A stretch of 64,000 nt of DNA from JACCQS01 sp050999295 (GCA_050999295.1 JBPCPI010000089.1:6466-70465), one strand, 5' to 3'. Shown: positions 52,950 to 62,867, numbered from the stretch's first letter. Translations and numbers: made by a program. Notes: generated by a model not told the origin, from the sequence alone.

Positions 52950-54107
52950 ATGGGGGCCATGGATCGCGACAACCCCCACGACATTTTCCAGCAAGACGGC
53001 GCGGCGCACAGCTTCGACGTCGTCATTCGCGGCTATGACCGCTCGCAGGTACATGACGTCGTCGACCGGTTAGACGCCGAGCTCCGGGTCGCCCTGGCCG
53101 ACAAGGACGCCTCAGCCGCCCGAGCCGCCGAACTGGCCAGTCATCTCGGCGGCGCCCAAGCTGAACTGGAATCTCTGCGCCAGAAGGCTGAATCCGCGGC
53201 CGCACCCAACTTCGAATCCATGGGTGCGCGTATCTCGCACATGCTCAAACTGGCCGAGGAAGAGGCCAATGACATCCGGCGCAGCGCGCTCGAGGGCCAG
53301 ACCCGTGCCCAGGCCGAACTCAAGGCCACCACCGAGGAGGGCGAGCGGGTCCGCACCGAGGCGCATGCCCAGGCCAAGCGGATGACCGAGGAAGCCCAAG
53401 CCGAAGCACGTCGGGTGACCGTGGAGGCCAAGGATGCCGCCGCCAAGACGGTCGCCGAGGCCAAGAAGCAGTCCGACGAACTCAACGGACGCGCCCGCGC
53501 AGCCGTCGAACAAGCCGAGATGGCCAGCAAGGCCCGGGTGGCCAAGATCGAGGAGGACTTCCAACTCGCACAGAAGGCTCGCCGGGCGGAGGCCGCCCGC
53601 GTGGAACAGGAGCGCGACCAATCCTCGCGCCGCGACGCCCAGAACCGGATCGAGCAGGCCCAGCGCCGCTCCGATGAGATGGTGGCTGCCGCCAAACAGC
53701 GGGTCACCGACCTAGACGCCCAACGAACCGAACTCCATGCCCGGTTGAATCAGGTGCGCGAACTGTTGAGCAAGCTCCCCGAGATCGGTCCCGCAACGGT
53801 CATCGAAGCCAACGACGCTGCGTCCAAGCCGAAGCCGCCAGCGCCGCAGGCGCGCAACGGGCCGCCCGAAACTCCGGAGAACGCCGCGGCGGCCAGTGCA
53901 CCGGATCCGAAGGTCGCGGCAGCGGCGGATTCAGCTAAGGAGCCGGCGAACTCAGGGCCAGATGTTAACTCAGGGTCAGCTGACACAGAGCGTGAGATCG
54001 ATCCGCCGACCGACGTTCAGGGGACTCCGCCGCCTCCGCCGGCAACGCCGCCCAGTTGGCCGGCGAACGCGCCGACCCAGGCCATCCCGATTCCCCGTCA
54101 GGGCTGA
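52950..54107 (+). CDS. DivIVA-like coiled-coil protein
   Basis: This 385-residue protein begins with a DivIVA-like N-terminal segment (FDVVIRGYDRSQVHDVVDRLDAEL). It continues as an almost uninterrupted coiled coil from about residue 45 to 280, rich in Ala, Glu, Lys and Gln with EAQAEARRVTVEAKD-like repeats, and ends in a Pro/Ala-rich disordered tail. Related actinobacterial proteins act in polar growth, septum placement or cytoskeletal scaffolding. ATG 52950 or the in-frame ATG 52959 could be used. It follows ccr by 26 nt but has no metabolic link to it. Confidence 0.82.
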   Translation: MGAMDRDNPHDIFQQDGAAHSFDVVIRGYDRSQVHDVVDRLDAELRVALADKDASAARAAELASHLGGAQAELESLRQKAESAAAPNFESMGARISHMLKLAEEEANDIRRSALEGQTRAQAELKATTEEGERVRTEAHAQAKRMTEEAQAEARRVTVEAKDAAAKTVAEAKKQSDELNGRARAAVEQAEMASKARVAKIEEDFQLAQKARRAEAARVEQERDQSSRRDAQNRIEQAQRRSDEMVAAAKQRVTDLDAQRTELHARLNQVRELLSKLPEIGPATVIEANDAASKPKPPAPQARNGPPETPENAAAASAPDPKVAAAADSAKEPANSGPDVNSGSADTEREIDPPTDVQGTPPPPPATPPSWPANAPTQAIPIPRQG

Positions 54108-54871
54108 GCCGGCTGGTAGTAGTCCGGTAGGGGGTAGGCGGCGGGATTGAGCCGGGCGACGATCTCGTCGAGCACCCGCTCGGTATGACCGACGAACAGG
54201 TGCCTGGCGCCCTCGACCGCGACCACCTCGGCCTGTGGGATCGCGGAGAACCGCTGGCGGGCGGCCGCCGGCCTGAGATAGTCGTCGAACTCCGGTACGA
54301 GGGCGACCACCGGCTTGCCTGATTCCGCCCAGACGTCCAGATCGCCCGCCGTCGCGTAACGCAATGGCGGGGAGATCAGGATGGCCCCGCAGATCCCGGG
54401 GTCGCAGCCATACTTCAAGGTGAGATCGGTACCGAACGACCAGCCGACCAGCCACGGCTGGGACAACTCGATGAATTCGGCGTACTCGATCGCCGCGGCC
54501 ACGTCGAAGCGCTCCTGGATCGCGTGCGAGAACTCCCCCGCCGAGCGACCGTGCTCGCTCTTGGTGCCTCTGGTGTTGAACCGCAGTACAGCGAAGTCAG
54601 CCAGCGCGGGTAGTCGGTTGGCAGCCTTGCGGAACAGGTGGCTGTCCATCATCCCGCCTTCGGTGGGCAGCGGATGCACGCAGATCATCGTCCCGACGGG
54701 GAGACGGGACTGCGGAAGGGCCAGTTCGGCGACCAGGTCGAGACCGTCGGCGGTCTGCAGGGTGAGCGGCTGCCGACGCGAGGGCAGAACCGTTGTCCCG
54801 CGGATCTGGATCGGGGGTTGCTGATTTACCCCAGCCAACGCACTATCTGGGCTCCGCCCGTCCGATATCAC
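54098..54871 (-). CDS. Alpha/beta hydrolase
   Basis: This 257-residue protein has an alpha/beta hydrolase fold: MICVHPLPTEGGMMDSHLFRKAA, VLRFNTRG, and the nucleophile elbow WSFGTDLTLKYG. The elbow reads G-W-S-F-G, so Ser is the nucleophile. It ends with a His in GARHLFVGHTE. It resembles the dienelactone-hydrolase-like CocE/NonD type with unknown substrate. The start GTG 54871 overlaps the stop of the upstream small gene (GTGA), which supports this start over a longer one. It converges on the DivIVA-like gene. Confidence 0.78.
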   Translation of the reverse strand: MISDGRSPDSALAGVNQQPPIQIRGTTVLPSRRQPLTLQTADGLDLVAELALPQSRLPVGTMICVHPLPTEGGMMDSHLFRKAANRLPALADFAVLRFNTRGTKSEHGRSAGEFSHAIQERFDVAAAIEYAEFIELSQPWLVGWSFGTDLTLKYGCDPGICGAILISPPLRYATAGDLDVWAESGKPVVALVPEFDDYLRPAAARQRFSAIPQAEVVAVEGARHLFVGHTERVLDEIVARLNPAAYPLPDYYQPAQP

Positions 54872-55167
54872 CAGTGGCTCCGGCCAGGATTGCGGCGTCG
54901 ACGCGAGTGCCAGCACGTACGGTGCCAATGCCTGCGGTCCCCCGCTGCTGCGTCCTCCGCCGCCCACACCACCAGATGTGGTGTGGCGGGGCGGATCTCG
55001 TGATCGCAGCCCGGACACCGATAGGTCTTCGTACTCGCGGCGCCCGTGACCGGGCGGACGACCCAGTCGCCGTCGAAGCCCGACTCGTGCTGATCGCCCA
55101 TGAAGGGCTCGGCCGCGTCCCCTTTTTCTGTGGCAGGCCGCTCGCGGGGCCTGGAACGGCGTGGCAT
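54868..55167 (-). CDS. Small zinc-ribbon-like hypothetical protein
   Basis: This 99-residue protein starts at ATG 55167, sharing one base with the stop of the hydroxyacyl-CoA dehydrogenase gene (TGATG). The central part reads YRCPGCDHEI...HRTCW, a C-x2-C...H-x3-C set that could bind zinc. The N-terminus (MPRRSRPRERPATEKG) and the C-terminus are rich in Arg. Similar short proteins are found widely in actinobacteria without a known function. It is translationally coupled on both sides. Confidence 0.65.
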   Translation of the reverse strand: MPRRSRPRERPATEKGDAAEPFMGDQHESGFDGDWVVRPVTGAASTKTYRCPGCDHEIRPATPHLVVWAAEDAAAGDRRHWHRTCWHSRRRRNPGRSHW

Positions 55168-56945
55168 CAGTGCGTGTAGTCGCGAAAGCCCTTGCCGGTC
55201 TTGCGGCCCAGGTAGCCCGCCGTGACCAGATGCTCCAGCAGTGTGGCGGGCGCGAATCCCGGTTCCCGGAACTCCAGATAGAGCGTCCGTTGGATCGCCA
55301 GCGCTACATCCAGGCCCACGACGTCCAGTAGCTCGAACGGGCCCATGGGATAACCGCATCCCACTTTCATTGCCGAGTCGATGTCATCGGAGGTCGCGTA
55401 GTGGGCCTGGAGCATCTTCACCGCGTCGTTGAGGTACGGAAAGAGTAGTGCGTTGACGACGAACCCGGCGCGATCGGCGCAGGTGGCCGGATGTTTGCCG
55501 AGTCTTGTGCAGAACTCCTGCGCGGTCGGGACGATGTCGACGGCAGTCGAGATCGTCGGGACGATCTCGACGAGCTTCATCACGGTCGCGGGGTTGAAGA
55601 AGTGCAGCCCGACGACGTCGCTCGGGCGCTCACTGGCCCTGGCGCACTCCACGACTGGGAGGCCGGACGTGGTAGTGGCAAGAACGGCACCGGGTTTGGC
55701 GATCTCGCCGAGATTGGCGAAGAGCACCTGCTTGACGCTCAGGTCTTCGATCACCGCCTCGACGATCAGGTCAGCGGAAGCCAGGTCGTCGAGGTCGGTC
55801 GTCCCGGTGACCCGAGCCAGTGCAGCGTCGCGCTCGGCCTGCTCCAGACGTCCTCGGCCGACCGCCTTGTCCGAAGACGTGGCCAGCGCAGCGATCACGC
55901 CCTGGACCTTGTCCTTGCTCCGCGCGACGAAGCAGACCTCGTAGCCACCTCTCGCGAAGACCTCGATGATCCCGGTGGCCATCGTGCCGGAGCCGACGAC
56001 GCCGACCTGTTGCACGGTCCGCGTGGTGACCTGCTCCTCCGATGCTTCGGGGGTCTGGGAATCGTCGATGACCTGTGGACTGTCGCGTTCGGCGTAGCTG
56101 TAGAAACCGCGGCCGGATTTCCGGCCGAGCAGGCCGGCGGTCACCATCTGCTTGATCAGCGGGCTCGGAGCATGCAGCCGGTCACGCGACTGCTTGTACA
56201 TCGTGTCGAGGCTCTCGTAGGCGGTGTCGATGCCGATCAGGTCCATCAGGGCCAACGGCCCCATCGGCAGACCGCAGCCCAGCCGCATCGCTGCGTCGAT
56301 GTCTTCCCTTGTGGCGTAATGCGTCTCATACATCGACACGGCGTGGTTGAGATAGCCGAACAGCAGGGCGTTGGCGATGAACCCCGCCTTGTCGCCGATC
56401 GTCACGTCGGTCTTGCCCAGCCGTACGGCCAGCGCTTCGACGTCCTCGATCACCGCAGGGTCAGTGACGACCGTTCGGACGACCTCGACCAGTTTCATCA
56501 CCGGCGCCGGGTTGAAGAAGTGCAGTCCGATGACCTTGCTCGGGCGTCCGGTCGCGACCGAGATCTCGGTGACCGACAGGGACGAGGTGTTCGTGGCCAG
56601 GATGGTGTCCGGTGGACAGATCGCGTCCAGTTTGGCGAACACATCTGCCTTCAGGTCGAGATGTTCCGGAACTGCCTCCACGACCAGTTCGGCCTCGGCC
56701 AGATCCTGCAGATCGGTACTGAACGTGATCCGCGACAGCAGCTCACTGCGGCTGGCCCCGTCGAGCTTACCGCGCTCGACCGCCCGGGACGTCGAACCCT
56801 CGATATGTGCGCGACCGCGACTCAGGGCCGCATCGTCGATCTCGACTCCAGTGACATCCAACCCAGAGCGGGCGAAGACCTCGACGATCCCGGCACCCAT
56901 CGTGCCCAGTCCGACCACGCCGACCTTGGCCAGTTCCCGTGCCAC
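55167..56945 (-). CDS. 3-hydroxyacyl-CoA dehydrogenase, internal duplication (two fused copies)
   Basis: This 592-residue protein contains two full 3-hydroxybutyryl-CoA dehydrogenase units. Unit 1 begins KVGVVGLGTMGAGIVEVFARSG and has VEAVPEHLDLK, NTSSLSVTEI and GLHFFNPAPVMKLVEVV. Unit 2, from about residue 310, begins VGVVGSGTMATGIIEVFARGG and has VEAVIEDLSVK, TTSGLPVVE and GLHFFNPATVMKLVEIV. Each unit ends with the C-terminal DYTH/YSYAE type helix region. In unit 1 the catalytic His is preserved in GLHFFNP, and likewise in unit 2. It should interconvert 3-hydroxyacyl- and 3-oxoacyl-CoA. GTG 56945 follows GAGGAG. Confidence 0.9.
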   Translation of the reverse strand: MARELAKVGVVGLGTMGAGIVEVFARSGLDVTGVEIDDAALSRGRAHIEGSTSRAVERGKLDGASRSELLSRITFSTDLQDLAEAELVVEAVPEHLDLKADVFAKLDAICPPDTILATNTSSLSVTEISVATGRPSKVIGLHFFNPAPVMKLVEVVRTVVTDPAVIEDVEALAVRLGKTDVTIGDKAGFIANALLFGYLNHAVSMYETHYATREDIDAAMRLGCGLPMGPLALMDLIGIDTAYESLDTMYKQSRDRLHAPSPLIKQMVTAGLLGRKSGRGFYSYAERDSPQVIDDSQTPEASEEQVTTRTVQQVGVVGSGTMATGIIEVFARGGYEVCFVARSKDKVQGVIAALATSSDKAVGRGRLEQAERDAALARVTGTTDLDDLASADLIVEAVIEDLSVKQVLFANLGEIAKPGAVLATTTSGLPVVECARASERPSDVVGLHFFNPATVMKLVEIVPTISTAVDIVPTAQEFCTRLGKHPATCADRAGFVVNALLFPYLNDAVKMLQAHYATSDDIDSAMKVGCGYPMGPFELLDVVGLDVALAIQRTLYLEFREPGFAPATLLEHLVTAGYLGRKTGKGFRDYTH

Positions 56946-57065
56946 CTGAAACTCCTCGATTCGCCATCGATGATCGCCTCGGCCCAGTCTCTCAGCCGGC
57001 GGTCTGCCGGCCGGGCGCACCTGGCGTTTGCTGGCAAACCGCCAGAATCTGACCTCGGGCGATTC

Positions 57066-58562
57066 TCAGCTGCGCGGGCGGCGGCGCCCGTAGCGAAGTC
57101 GGACGGCCGACAGTAGCGCCGCGGTCAGTACAGAGTTGCGTTTGAAGGATTGCAGGATCAGCGGGGCGGCTACCTGTTGGTCCACAATGGCGTGCGCCCA
57201 GGAGAACTCACGTAGCCCGTCGGCGCCGTGAATCCGGCCGAACCCGGAATCGCCGACACCGCCGAAGGGCATCGAAGGGATGACCGCGAACGTGATCACC
57301 GAGTTGATGCTGGTCATCCCCGCGCGCAGTCGCTGGGCGATCTCCATGCCACGTCGTCGGGAAAAGACGGCGCTGGACAGCCCGAAGTCCGACCCATTGG
57401 CCCGCTCGAGCGCCTCGTCGATGTCGCGGACCCGGCCGACGGTGATCGTCGGCCCGAACGTCTCGTCGGTCACCGCCGGTCGGTCCTCGGGGGTGTTGAT
57501 CAGGATCGTCGGATCGACGTAGGGCGGGTGCACCGCGTCGCGTCCGCCAACGACCGCCGTAGCCCCATGGTCCAGGGCGTCGTCGATGTGAGCTCGGATG
57601 ACGGCCACCTGGTCGGGCATCGTGATCGGCCCGTAGTCGGCTGCGGAGTCGCTGCCCGGCCGCGGTTTACGTGCCTCGGCGGTCAACCGGGCGAGGAATT
57701 CGTCGTAGATGGCCTCGACGGCGTAGACCCGCTCGACCCCGACGCAGGTCTGGCCGGCGTTGGACATCGCGCCCCATACCGCGGCCTGCGCAGCAGCGGC
57801 GAGATCCGCGTCTTCGGCCACAATCAGGGCATCCTTGCTGCCGCATTCGAGCAGGACCGGTGTCAGGCTCCGTGCGCAGGCCGCCATGACCAGTTTCGCG
57901 GTGGCAGTCGACCCGGTGAAGGCGAGCTTGCCCACCCCGGAGGTGCACAGCGCTGCGCCCGTCTCGCCATACCCGGTGACCAGTTGCAGTACGGGTCGTT
58001 CGGGTACGACTTGGGCAAAGGATTCGACAAGCCAACGCCCGATGGACGAGGTGTATTCGCTGGGCTTGAAGACGACCGCGTTCCCTGCCGCCAGCGCGTA
58101 CGCGATCGAGCCCATCGGTGTGAAGACGGGATAGTTCCAGGGTCCGATCACACCGACGACGCCGTACGGGCGGTAGCCCACCGACGCCTTCTGATTGGGG
58201 AACAGCCACGAACGGCCGACCGTACGGCGTCCCAGGACGCCAGCCGCGTGTGTCGCGGCCCAATGCAGATGCTCGACGACACCGACGACCTCCAGCCGCG
58301 CGTCGACAAGTGGTTTCCCGTTCTCCCGATGGATGAGGCCGGCGAGTTCATCCATGCCCATCGTCAGGACTCGCGCCCACTCCCGCAGCCGCGACTCGCG
58401 ACCATCGAAGCCCAGCCCTGCCCACCACAGGGCGGCCGGACGGGCCACCTCGACAGCCGCAGTGACCTCGGCGGCAGAGTGGATCGGGAACGAGTCGATG
58501 ACCTCGCCACTGGCCGGATTCAGTGACTCGAAGCTCGTCTTGACACTGGGGGCAGTGCTCAC
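57066..58562 (-). CDS. Aldehyde dehydrogenase
   Basis: This 498-residue NAD(P)-dependent dehydrogenase has GVVGVIGPWNYPVFTPMGSIAYALAAGNAVVFKPSEYT for cofactor binding, FTGSTATAKLVM, the general base Glu in LLECGSKDALIV and the nucleophile Cys in NAGQTCVGVERVY. Conserved PFGGVGDSGFGR follows near the C-terminus. The class resembles coniferyl/succinate-semialdehyde dehydrogenases. It lies upstream of the fused hydroxyacyl-CoA dehydrogenase on the same strand with a gap of about 120 nt. The substrate aldehyde is not clear. Confidence 0.9.
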   Translation of the reverse strand: MSTAPSVKTSFESLNPASGEVIDSFPIHSAAEVTAAVEVARPAALWWAGLGFDGRESRLREWARVLTMGMDELAGLIHRENGKPLVDARLEVVGVVEHLHWAATHAAGVLGRRTVGRSWLFPNQKASVGYRPYGVVGVIGPWNYPVFTPMGSIAYALAAGNAVVFKPSEYTSSIGRWLVESFAQVVPERPVLQLVTGYGETGAALCTSGVGKLAFTGSTATAKLVMAACARSLTPVLLECGSKDALIVAEDADLAAAAQAAVWGAMSNAGQTCVGVERVYAVEAIYDEFLARLTAEARKPRPGSDSAADYGPITMPDQVAVIRAHIDDALDHGATAVVGGRDAVHPPYVDPTILINTPEDRPAVTDETFGPTITVGRVRDIDEALERANGSDFGLSSAVFSRRRGMEIAQRLRAGMTSINSVITFAVIPSMPFGGVGDSGFGRIHGADGLREFSWAHAIVDQQVAAPLILQSFKRNSVLTAALLSAVRLRYGRRRPRS

Positions 58563-58600
58563 CGGGCAGATGCTACCGGCGGGTAACGGGTTCGGATCAG

Positions 58601-59272
58601 TCAGAACAGCCTGAGCGAGGTGTCCTCGGTGCCGCGTAGGAGACCGTAATCGACTACCTGCCAGCCGATCCCTCGATCGGTGGCGAGCACCCGTGCCTGG
58701 GGTGTGACTTCTTGGGCGACCAGGATTCCGCGGACCGGCGCCAGTAGAGGATCCCGATTCAACAGCGCCAGGTACCGGGTCAGCTGTTCCACGCCGTCGA
58801 TCTCACCGCGCCGCTTCACCTCGATCGCCACTGTCGCCCCGCCGGCATCCCGGCACAGCAGGTCAACCGGTCCGATCGGGGTGGGGTACTCCCGACGAAC
58901 CAGCGACCATCCGTGGCCGAAGGTGTGTACATGCTGGGCCAACAGCTCCTGTAGGTGTGCCTCGACCCCGTCCTTGACCAGACCCGGATCGACACCGAGC
59001 TGGTGGGAGGAGTCATGGTCGACGGATTCGATCCGGATCAGCAGTTGCTCACCCGCCCTGTTGGTGACCGTCCAGAGGATGCCGTCGTCGTCGCTGGATT
59101 CGCGCAGGGTGCAGGGCGGGCTCATCCAGTTCAACGGCTTGTAGGCCCGGTCATCGGCGTGGATCGATACCGAGCCGTCTGCTTTGACTAGCAGGAGTCG
59201 CAGTGCCGAGGGCAGGTGGGCGGTCAGCCGGCCGACGTAGTCGACCGTGCAGCGGGCAACGACCAGGCGCAC
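58601..59272 (-). CDS. nucS: Mismatch-specific endonuclease NucS (EndoMS)
   Basis: This 223-residue protein has an N-terminal DNA-binding half ([39 protein letters not shown]) and a C-terminal RecB-like nuclease domain ([44 protein letters not shown]). The catalytic residues are the Asp of GPVDLL and the E-V-K triplet. NucS takes the place of MutSL mismatch repair in most actinobacteria. GTG 59272 is the chosen start; the same frame stays open to 60718 but that extension is antisense to other genes. This gene is a useful lineage marker. Confidence 0.92.
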   Translation of the reverse strand: MRLVVARCTVDYVGRLTAHLPSALRLLLVKADGSVSIHADDRAYKPLNWMSPPCTLRESSDDDGILWTVTNRAGEQLLIRIESVDHDSSHQLGVDPGLVKDGVEAHLQELLAQHVHTFGHGWSLVRREYPTPIGPVDLLCRDAGGATVAIEVKRRGEIDGVEQLTRYLALLNRDPLLAPVRGILVAQEVTPQARVLATDRGIGWQVVDYGLLRGTEDTSLRLF

Positions 59273-59301
59273 GGGTTCCGAGGCTAGGCGATGGCCGCGG
59301 G

Positions 59302-60009
59302 TCAGCGCGTCAGAGCGGTGATCAGCAACGCGATGATGACCGTGTTGAACAGGAAGGTCAGCGCCGAGTGCCCAGCCACGGTCCGGCGCATCGGGGTGGT
59401 GGTGACGTCCACATCGGTGGTGCCGAGCGTCGTGGCCACGGTGAGGGAGAAGTAGAGGTAGTCCGTGAACCCGTGCGGCTGCTCGTCGGGGAAGCGCAGG
59501 CCGGCGTTCTCGGCGTTCTTGCGGGCATAGTGAACGGCATAGCTCACGACGACGACGACCCAGGACATGACGACGGCGACGACCAGGGTGCCCGCCAGCA
59601 GACCTTCGTGCGACGGGCCGGTGAAGGTTTCCAGTCGAGGCAGCAATGCCGCCCCGCCCAGCGCCACCGCCGCCAGGGTCACCGCCATCCCCGGACCGTC
59701 GCCCCCGCCGAGAAGGTAACGCTTCCACCGGGACCGCTGGGCGCCCTCGCGAGCAAGCAAGCCGGGCAGCTCGTCCGGGTCCGCTCTTCGGAAGGCGGCC
59801 ACCGTCAGTGCGGCGTAGGACAGACCGAACAGGTCCCAGACCAGGAACATCCGGGTAAGGAAGCCGGGTAGCTGACCGGTGAGCAGGGCAATGCCCACGT
59901 ACAGGGCGAACGACAGCGCGATGGCGATCCCGACGGCGACCCAGGCGCGCACGTTGTCGCGGTGGATCCAGCGCTTCTCGGCGGCCTGCGAGTCGACGGC
60001 CCGGCTCAT
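59302..60009 (-). CDS. DUF1345 family membrane protein
   Basis: This 235-residue protein has five or six hydrophobic segments. The C-terminal [50 protein letters not shown] is the DUF1345 signature and resembles the pore helix and filter region of two-TM potassium channels, with TTLGTTDV near the filter position. Function is not known. The start ATG 60009 is 29 nt upstream of nucS in the same orientation, at 3' spacing of about 30 nt. Confidence 0.78.
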   Translation of the reverse strand: MSRAVDSQAAEKRWIHRDNVRAWVAVGIAIALSFALYVGIALLTGQLPGFLTRMFLVWDLFGLSYAALTVAAFRRADPDELPGLLAREGAQRSRWKRYLLGGGDGPGMAVTLAAVALGGAALLPRLETFTGPSHEGLLAGTLVVAVVMSWVVVVVSYAVHYARKNAENAGLRFPDEQPHGFTDYLYFSLTVATTLGTTDVDVTTTPMRRTVAGHSALTFLFNTVIIALLITALTR

Positions 60010-60142
60010 CCGCGAGCCCCCTCCGCGACTGGCTGACCCCCGGGCCAGCCTCGGGTGGCGATCTTGCCATGCTCGGTAGCCCAGCGATACGGCGCGCAAA
60101 CACGGCTTCGTTCCTCCGACACCGCCGATATACGGTCGGGGA

Positions 60143-61162
60143 ATGGCCTACATCGCGGCGCGTGACCGCTACGAGTCGATGACCTACCGTCGGACCGGGC
60201 GCAGTGGCCTCAAGTTGCCGCTGCTCTCGCTGGGGCTCTGGCACAACTTCGGCGACGAGCAACCGCTGGACACCCAGCGGGCGGTCATTCGCCGCGCCTT
60301 CGATCTCGGGATCACCCATTTCGACCTGGCCAACAACTACGGCCCGCCGTACGGCAGCGCGGAACGCAACTTCGGGACGATCCTGCGCGAGGATCTCCGC
60401 CCGTACCGCGACGAACTCGTCATCTCGACCAAGGCCGGCTGGGATATGTGGCCCGGTCCGTACGGCGACCTCGGTTCGCGCAAGTACCTCACCGCGAGCC
60501 TGGACCAGAGCCTGCAGCGGTTGGGCTTGGACTACGTCGACATCTTCTACTCCCACCGCTTCGATCCCGAGACCCCGCTCGAGGAGACGATGGGCGCGCT
60601 GGATACCGCCGTACGCGCCGGAAAGGCGCTCTACGTCGGCATCTCGTCCTACTCCGCGCAACGCACGTCGCAGGCCGCGGCCATTCTGCGTGATCTCGGG
60701 ACGCCGTTGCTGATCCATCAGCCGTCGTACTCAATGCTCAACCGCTGGATCGAGGATGAGCTACTCGACGTGCTTGACAGGGAGGGAGTCGGGTGCATCG
60801 CTTTCACCACATTGGCTCAGGGCCTGCTCACCGGGAAGTACCTGGACGGTGCGAAGCCGGCGGGCTCCCGGGCGGATTCGCTGCTTGCGGATCACCTCAC
60901 GGAAGACAACCTGTCGCGGATCCGGTCGCTGGCCGACATCGCGCAACGCCGTGGCCAGAGCCTGGCGCAGTTGGCCCTGGCCTGGGGGCTACGCGACGAA
61001 AGGGTGACCTCGCTCGTGGTCGGTGCCAGTTCGGTTCACCAGATCCAGAACAGCGTGGCCGCACTGGACAAGCTGGACATCACGAATGCTGAACTCGCCG
61101 AGATCGACTCCTTCGCCATCGATGGTGGTGTCGATCTATGGCGCGGCCCGGCCAGTGCGTAG
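60143..61162 (+). CDS. Aldo/keto reductase (YghZ/L-glyceraldehyde 3-phosphate reductase-like)
   Basis: This 339-residue TIM barrel has the AKR signatures [10 protein letters not shown], the Asp/Tyr catalytic part [18 protein letters not shown], a Lys in [11 protein letters not shown] and His in [20 protein letters not shown]. The C-terminal [18 protein letters not shown] binds the NADPH phosphate. It is closest to the MgrA/YghZ group that reduces methylglyoxal and glyceraldehyde 3-phosphate. A TATACG sequence lies 8 nt before the ATG, so a leaderless transcript is possible. Confidence 0.9.
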   Translation: MAYIAARDRYESMTYRRTGRSGLKLPLLSLGLWHNFGDEQPLDTQRAVIRRAFDLGITHFDLANNYGPPYGSAERNFGTILREDLRPYRDELVISTKAGWDMWPGPYGDLGSRKYLTASLDQSLQRLGLDYVDIFYSHRFDPETPLEETMGALDTAVRAGKALYVGISSYSAQRTSQAAAILRDLGTPLLIHQPSYSMLNRWIEDELLDVLDREGVGCIAFTTLAQGLLTGKYLDGAKPAGSRADSLLADHLTEDNLSRIRSLADIAQRRGQSLAQLALAWGLRDERVTSLVVGASSVHQIQNSVAALDKLDITNAELAEIDSFAIDGGVDLWRGPASA

Positions 61163-61246
61163 ATCTGGCCTCGTGACCACCGACCCGAGGCCACGGACGA
61201 TGCGGACCTCGGCTGTCCCTCGAGGCCGCGAGAGAGCGGAATCACG

Positions 61247-61924
61247 GTGACCGCGACAACCCGACACGTCGTGCTCGTCCATGGCGCCTGGCACGGCAAA
61301 TGGGCCTGGGAGACGCTGGCGCCGCATCTCGAGGCCGCCGGCCTGACCGTTACTGCTGTGGACTTGCCCAGCACCGGTGGCCAGGGTGATCTGGCCGCAG
61401 ACACCGACGTCGTCCGGGCAGCCTTGGCCGAACTGGACGGTCCGGCGATCCTGGTCGGGCACTCCTACGGCGGAATCGTGATCTCCGAGTCGGCGATACC
61501 GGAGACCGTCTCGCACCTGGTCTACGTCTCGGCTTTCCTGCTCCCGATCGGGATCTCGCTCCTGGATGCACTGAATCATGAAGTGCCCGCCTGGATCTCG
61601 ATCGACGAGCCGAATGGCGTCTCACGGGCCCTGACCCCGGAGACAGTGTTCTTCGGCGACGTGCCCCAGGACCTGATCGACGCTGCCGTACCGCGGCTTA
61701 CGACGCAAACGCTGCGTTCGTTCGCAGCACCCCAGACCCGCGCTGCTTGGACGGAGATCCCGAGCACCTACGTGATCTGCGACGGCGACCGCGCCCTGCC
61801 CCCGCCGGCCCAGGAGGCGATGTCGCAGGCCGCGACGAACGTGATCACGCTGAACAGCTCGCACTCGCCGTTCCTGTCCCAGCCAGAGCGGGTTGCCGAG
61901 ATCCTGGCCAGGATCAGAACCTAG
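61247..61924 (+). CDS. Alpha/beta hydrolase (EstC-like)
   Basis: This 225-residue hydrolase has VLVHGAWHGKWAWETLAPHLEAAG, which holds the oxyanion hole, and the nucleophile elbow VGHSYGG with Ser. The acid is probably an Asp in VICDGDRAL, and the C-terminal His in SSHSPFLSQPERV completes the triad. It belongs to the esterase/hydroxynitrile-lyase-like group of small hydrolases. GTG 61247 is the start. It overlaps the convergent enoyl-CoA hydratase by 4 nt. Confidence 0.85.
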   Translation: MTATTRHVVLVHGAWHGKWAWETLAPHLEAAGLTVTAVDLPSTGGQGDLAADTDVVRAALAELDGPAILVGHSYGGIVISESAIPETVSHLVYVSAFLLPIGISLLDALNHEVPAWISIDEPNGVSRALTPETVFFGDVPQDLIDAAVPRLTTQTLRSFAAPQTRAAWTEIPSTYVICDGDRALPPPAQEAMSQAATNVITLNSSHSPFLSQPERVAEILARIRT

Positions 61925-62724
61925 TCGGGCCAGACCGGGTGCCGTTTCTCCAGGAAGGACGCCATGCCTTCGCGTGCGGCACCGGTCTGGCTCGCCGCGG
62001 CCATGACCTCGACGGCGTAGGTGTACGCATCGCGCTCCGGGCGGTCGAACTGGGCGTAGAGCGCCTGCTTGCCGAGGCCCTTGGAGGACCGACTCCCACG
62101 GGTCGCCCGGTCGAGCAGATCCTGGGTCGCCTTCTCCAGTTCCGACTCGGGCACTGCGGCGTTGAACAGCCCCCACTCGGTGGCCGTCACGGCGTCGATC
62201 ACATCGCCGGTCAGCGCGATCTCCATGGCGCGCTTACGGCCGACATTGCGAGCGATGGCCACCATCGGGGTGTGACAGAACCAGCCACCCTTGCCCCCAG
62301 GTGCGGCGATCCCCGCGGTGTCGGCGGCGACCGCGAGGTCACAGGATGCCACCAGCTGGGCCCCGGCCGCGGTGGCCAGCGCGTGGACCCGAGCGATGAC
62401 CACCTGCGGGATGGCCTGGATCGTCTGCATCAGTTCCGTGCACAGCTGCAGCAGGCTACGAACCTCTGAGTGGTCATGGTCGTAGACGTCGGCGAAGTCG
62501 TGCCCGGCCGAGAAGACTGGACCGTTGGCGGCCAAGATCACGCCGCTGGCATCGCTGCGACCGATCTCACGAAAGGCGGCCAGCAGATCGGCCAGATGCG
62601 CTCGGGACAGCGCGTTACGCCGGGCGGGCCGGTTCATGATCACCGTGACCGTGTCGCCGTCGCGGTCGACCACGATGTTCTCGTAGTGGGTGTTCTCGTA
62701 CTCGGTGTTTTCGTACTCAGTCAC
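61921..62724 (-). CDS. Enoyl-CoA hydratase/isomerase with an N-terminal tandem repeat
   Basis: This 267-residue crotonase-fold protein has MNRPARRNALSRAHL, the oxyanion-hole FSAGHDFADVYD and a second one in VARVHALATAAGAQLVASCDLAVAAD. The Glu of the classic catalytic pair is not obvious where expected (GGWFCHTPM), so its reaction could be isomerase or another crotonase chemistry. The first 16 residues are a near-perfect repeat of EYENT, encoded by three 15-bp units (62676-62720). Family members usually start near the HYENIVVDRDG segment. Confidence 0.85.
   Translation of the reverse strand: MTEYENTEYENTHYENIVVDRDGDTVTVIMNRPARRNALSRAHLADLLAAFREIGRSDASGVILAANGPVFSAGHDFADVYDHDHSEVRSLLQLCTELMQTIQAIPQVVIARVHALATAAGAQLVASCDLAVAADTAGIAAPGGKGGWFCHTPMVAIARNVGRKRAMEIALTGDVIDAVTATEWGLFNAAVPESELEKATQDLLDRATRGSRSSKGLGKQALYAQFDRPERDAYTYAVEVMAAASQTGAAREGMASFLEKRHPVWPD
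62676..62720. repeat. Three 15-bp tandem repeats in the 5' end of the enoyl-CoA hydratase gene
   Basis: Units are 62676-62690, 62691-62705 and 62706-62720, each TGTTCTCGTACTCGG-like with two to four differences. Because the unit length is a multiple of three, copy changes keep the reading frame and alter only the number of YENT residues at the N-terminus. Confidence 0.75.
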
Positions 62725-62867
62725 GCTGCTTCACTCCGCTCGTATCCCGCAGGTGTAACGATTCGTCCGACACTGACGGTAATCCACCGCACTCCATGGT
62801 CCCAGGGTCTGCCCGGAGGATCATGCAACCCAGACGGCCGACCGGACGTAGTACGGCTGTGACGCTG

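Noticed and set aside
58601..60718. A 705-codon protein including NucS
   Set aside because: NucS homology begins at GTG 59272. The upstream part overlaps the DUF1345 gene in another frame and the aldo/keto reductase on the other strand.
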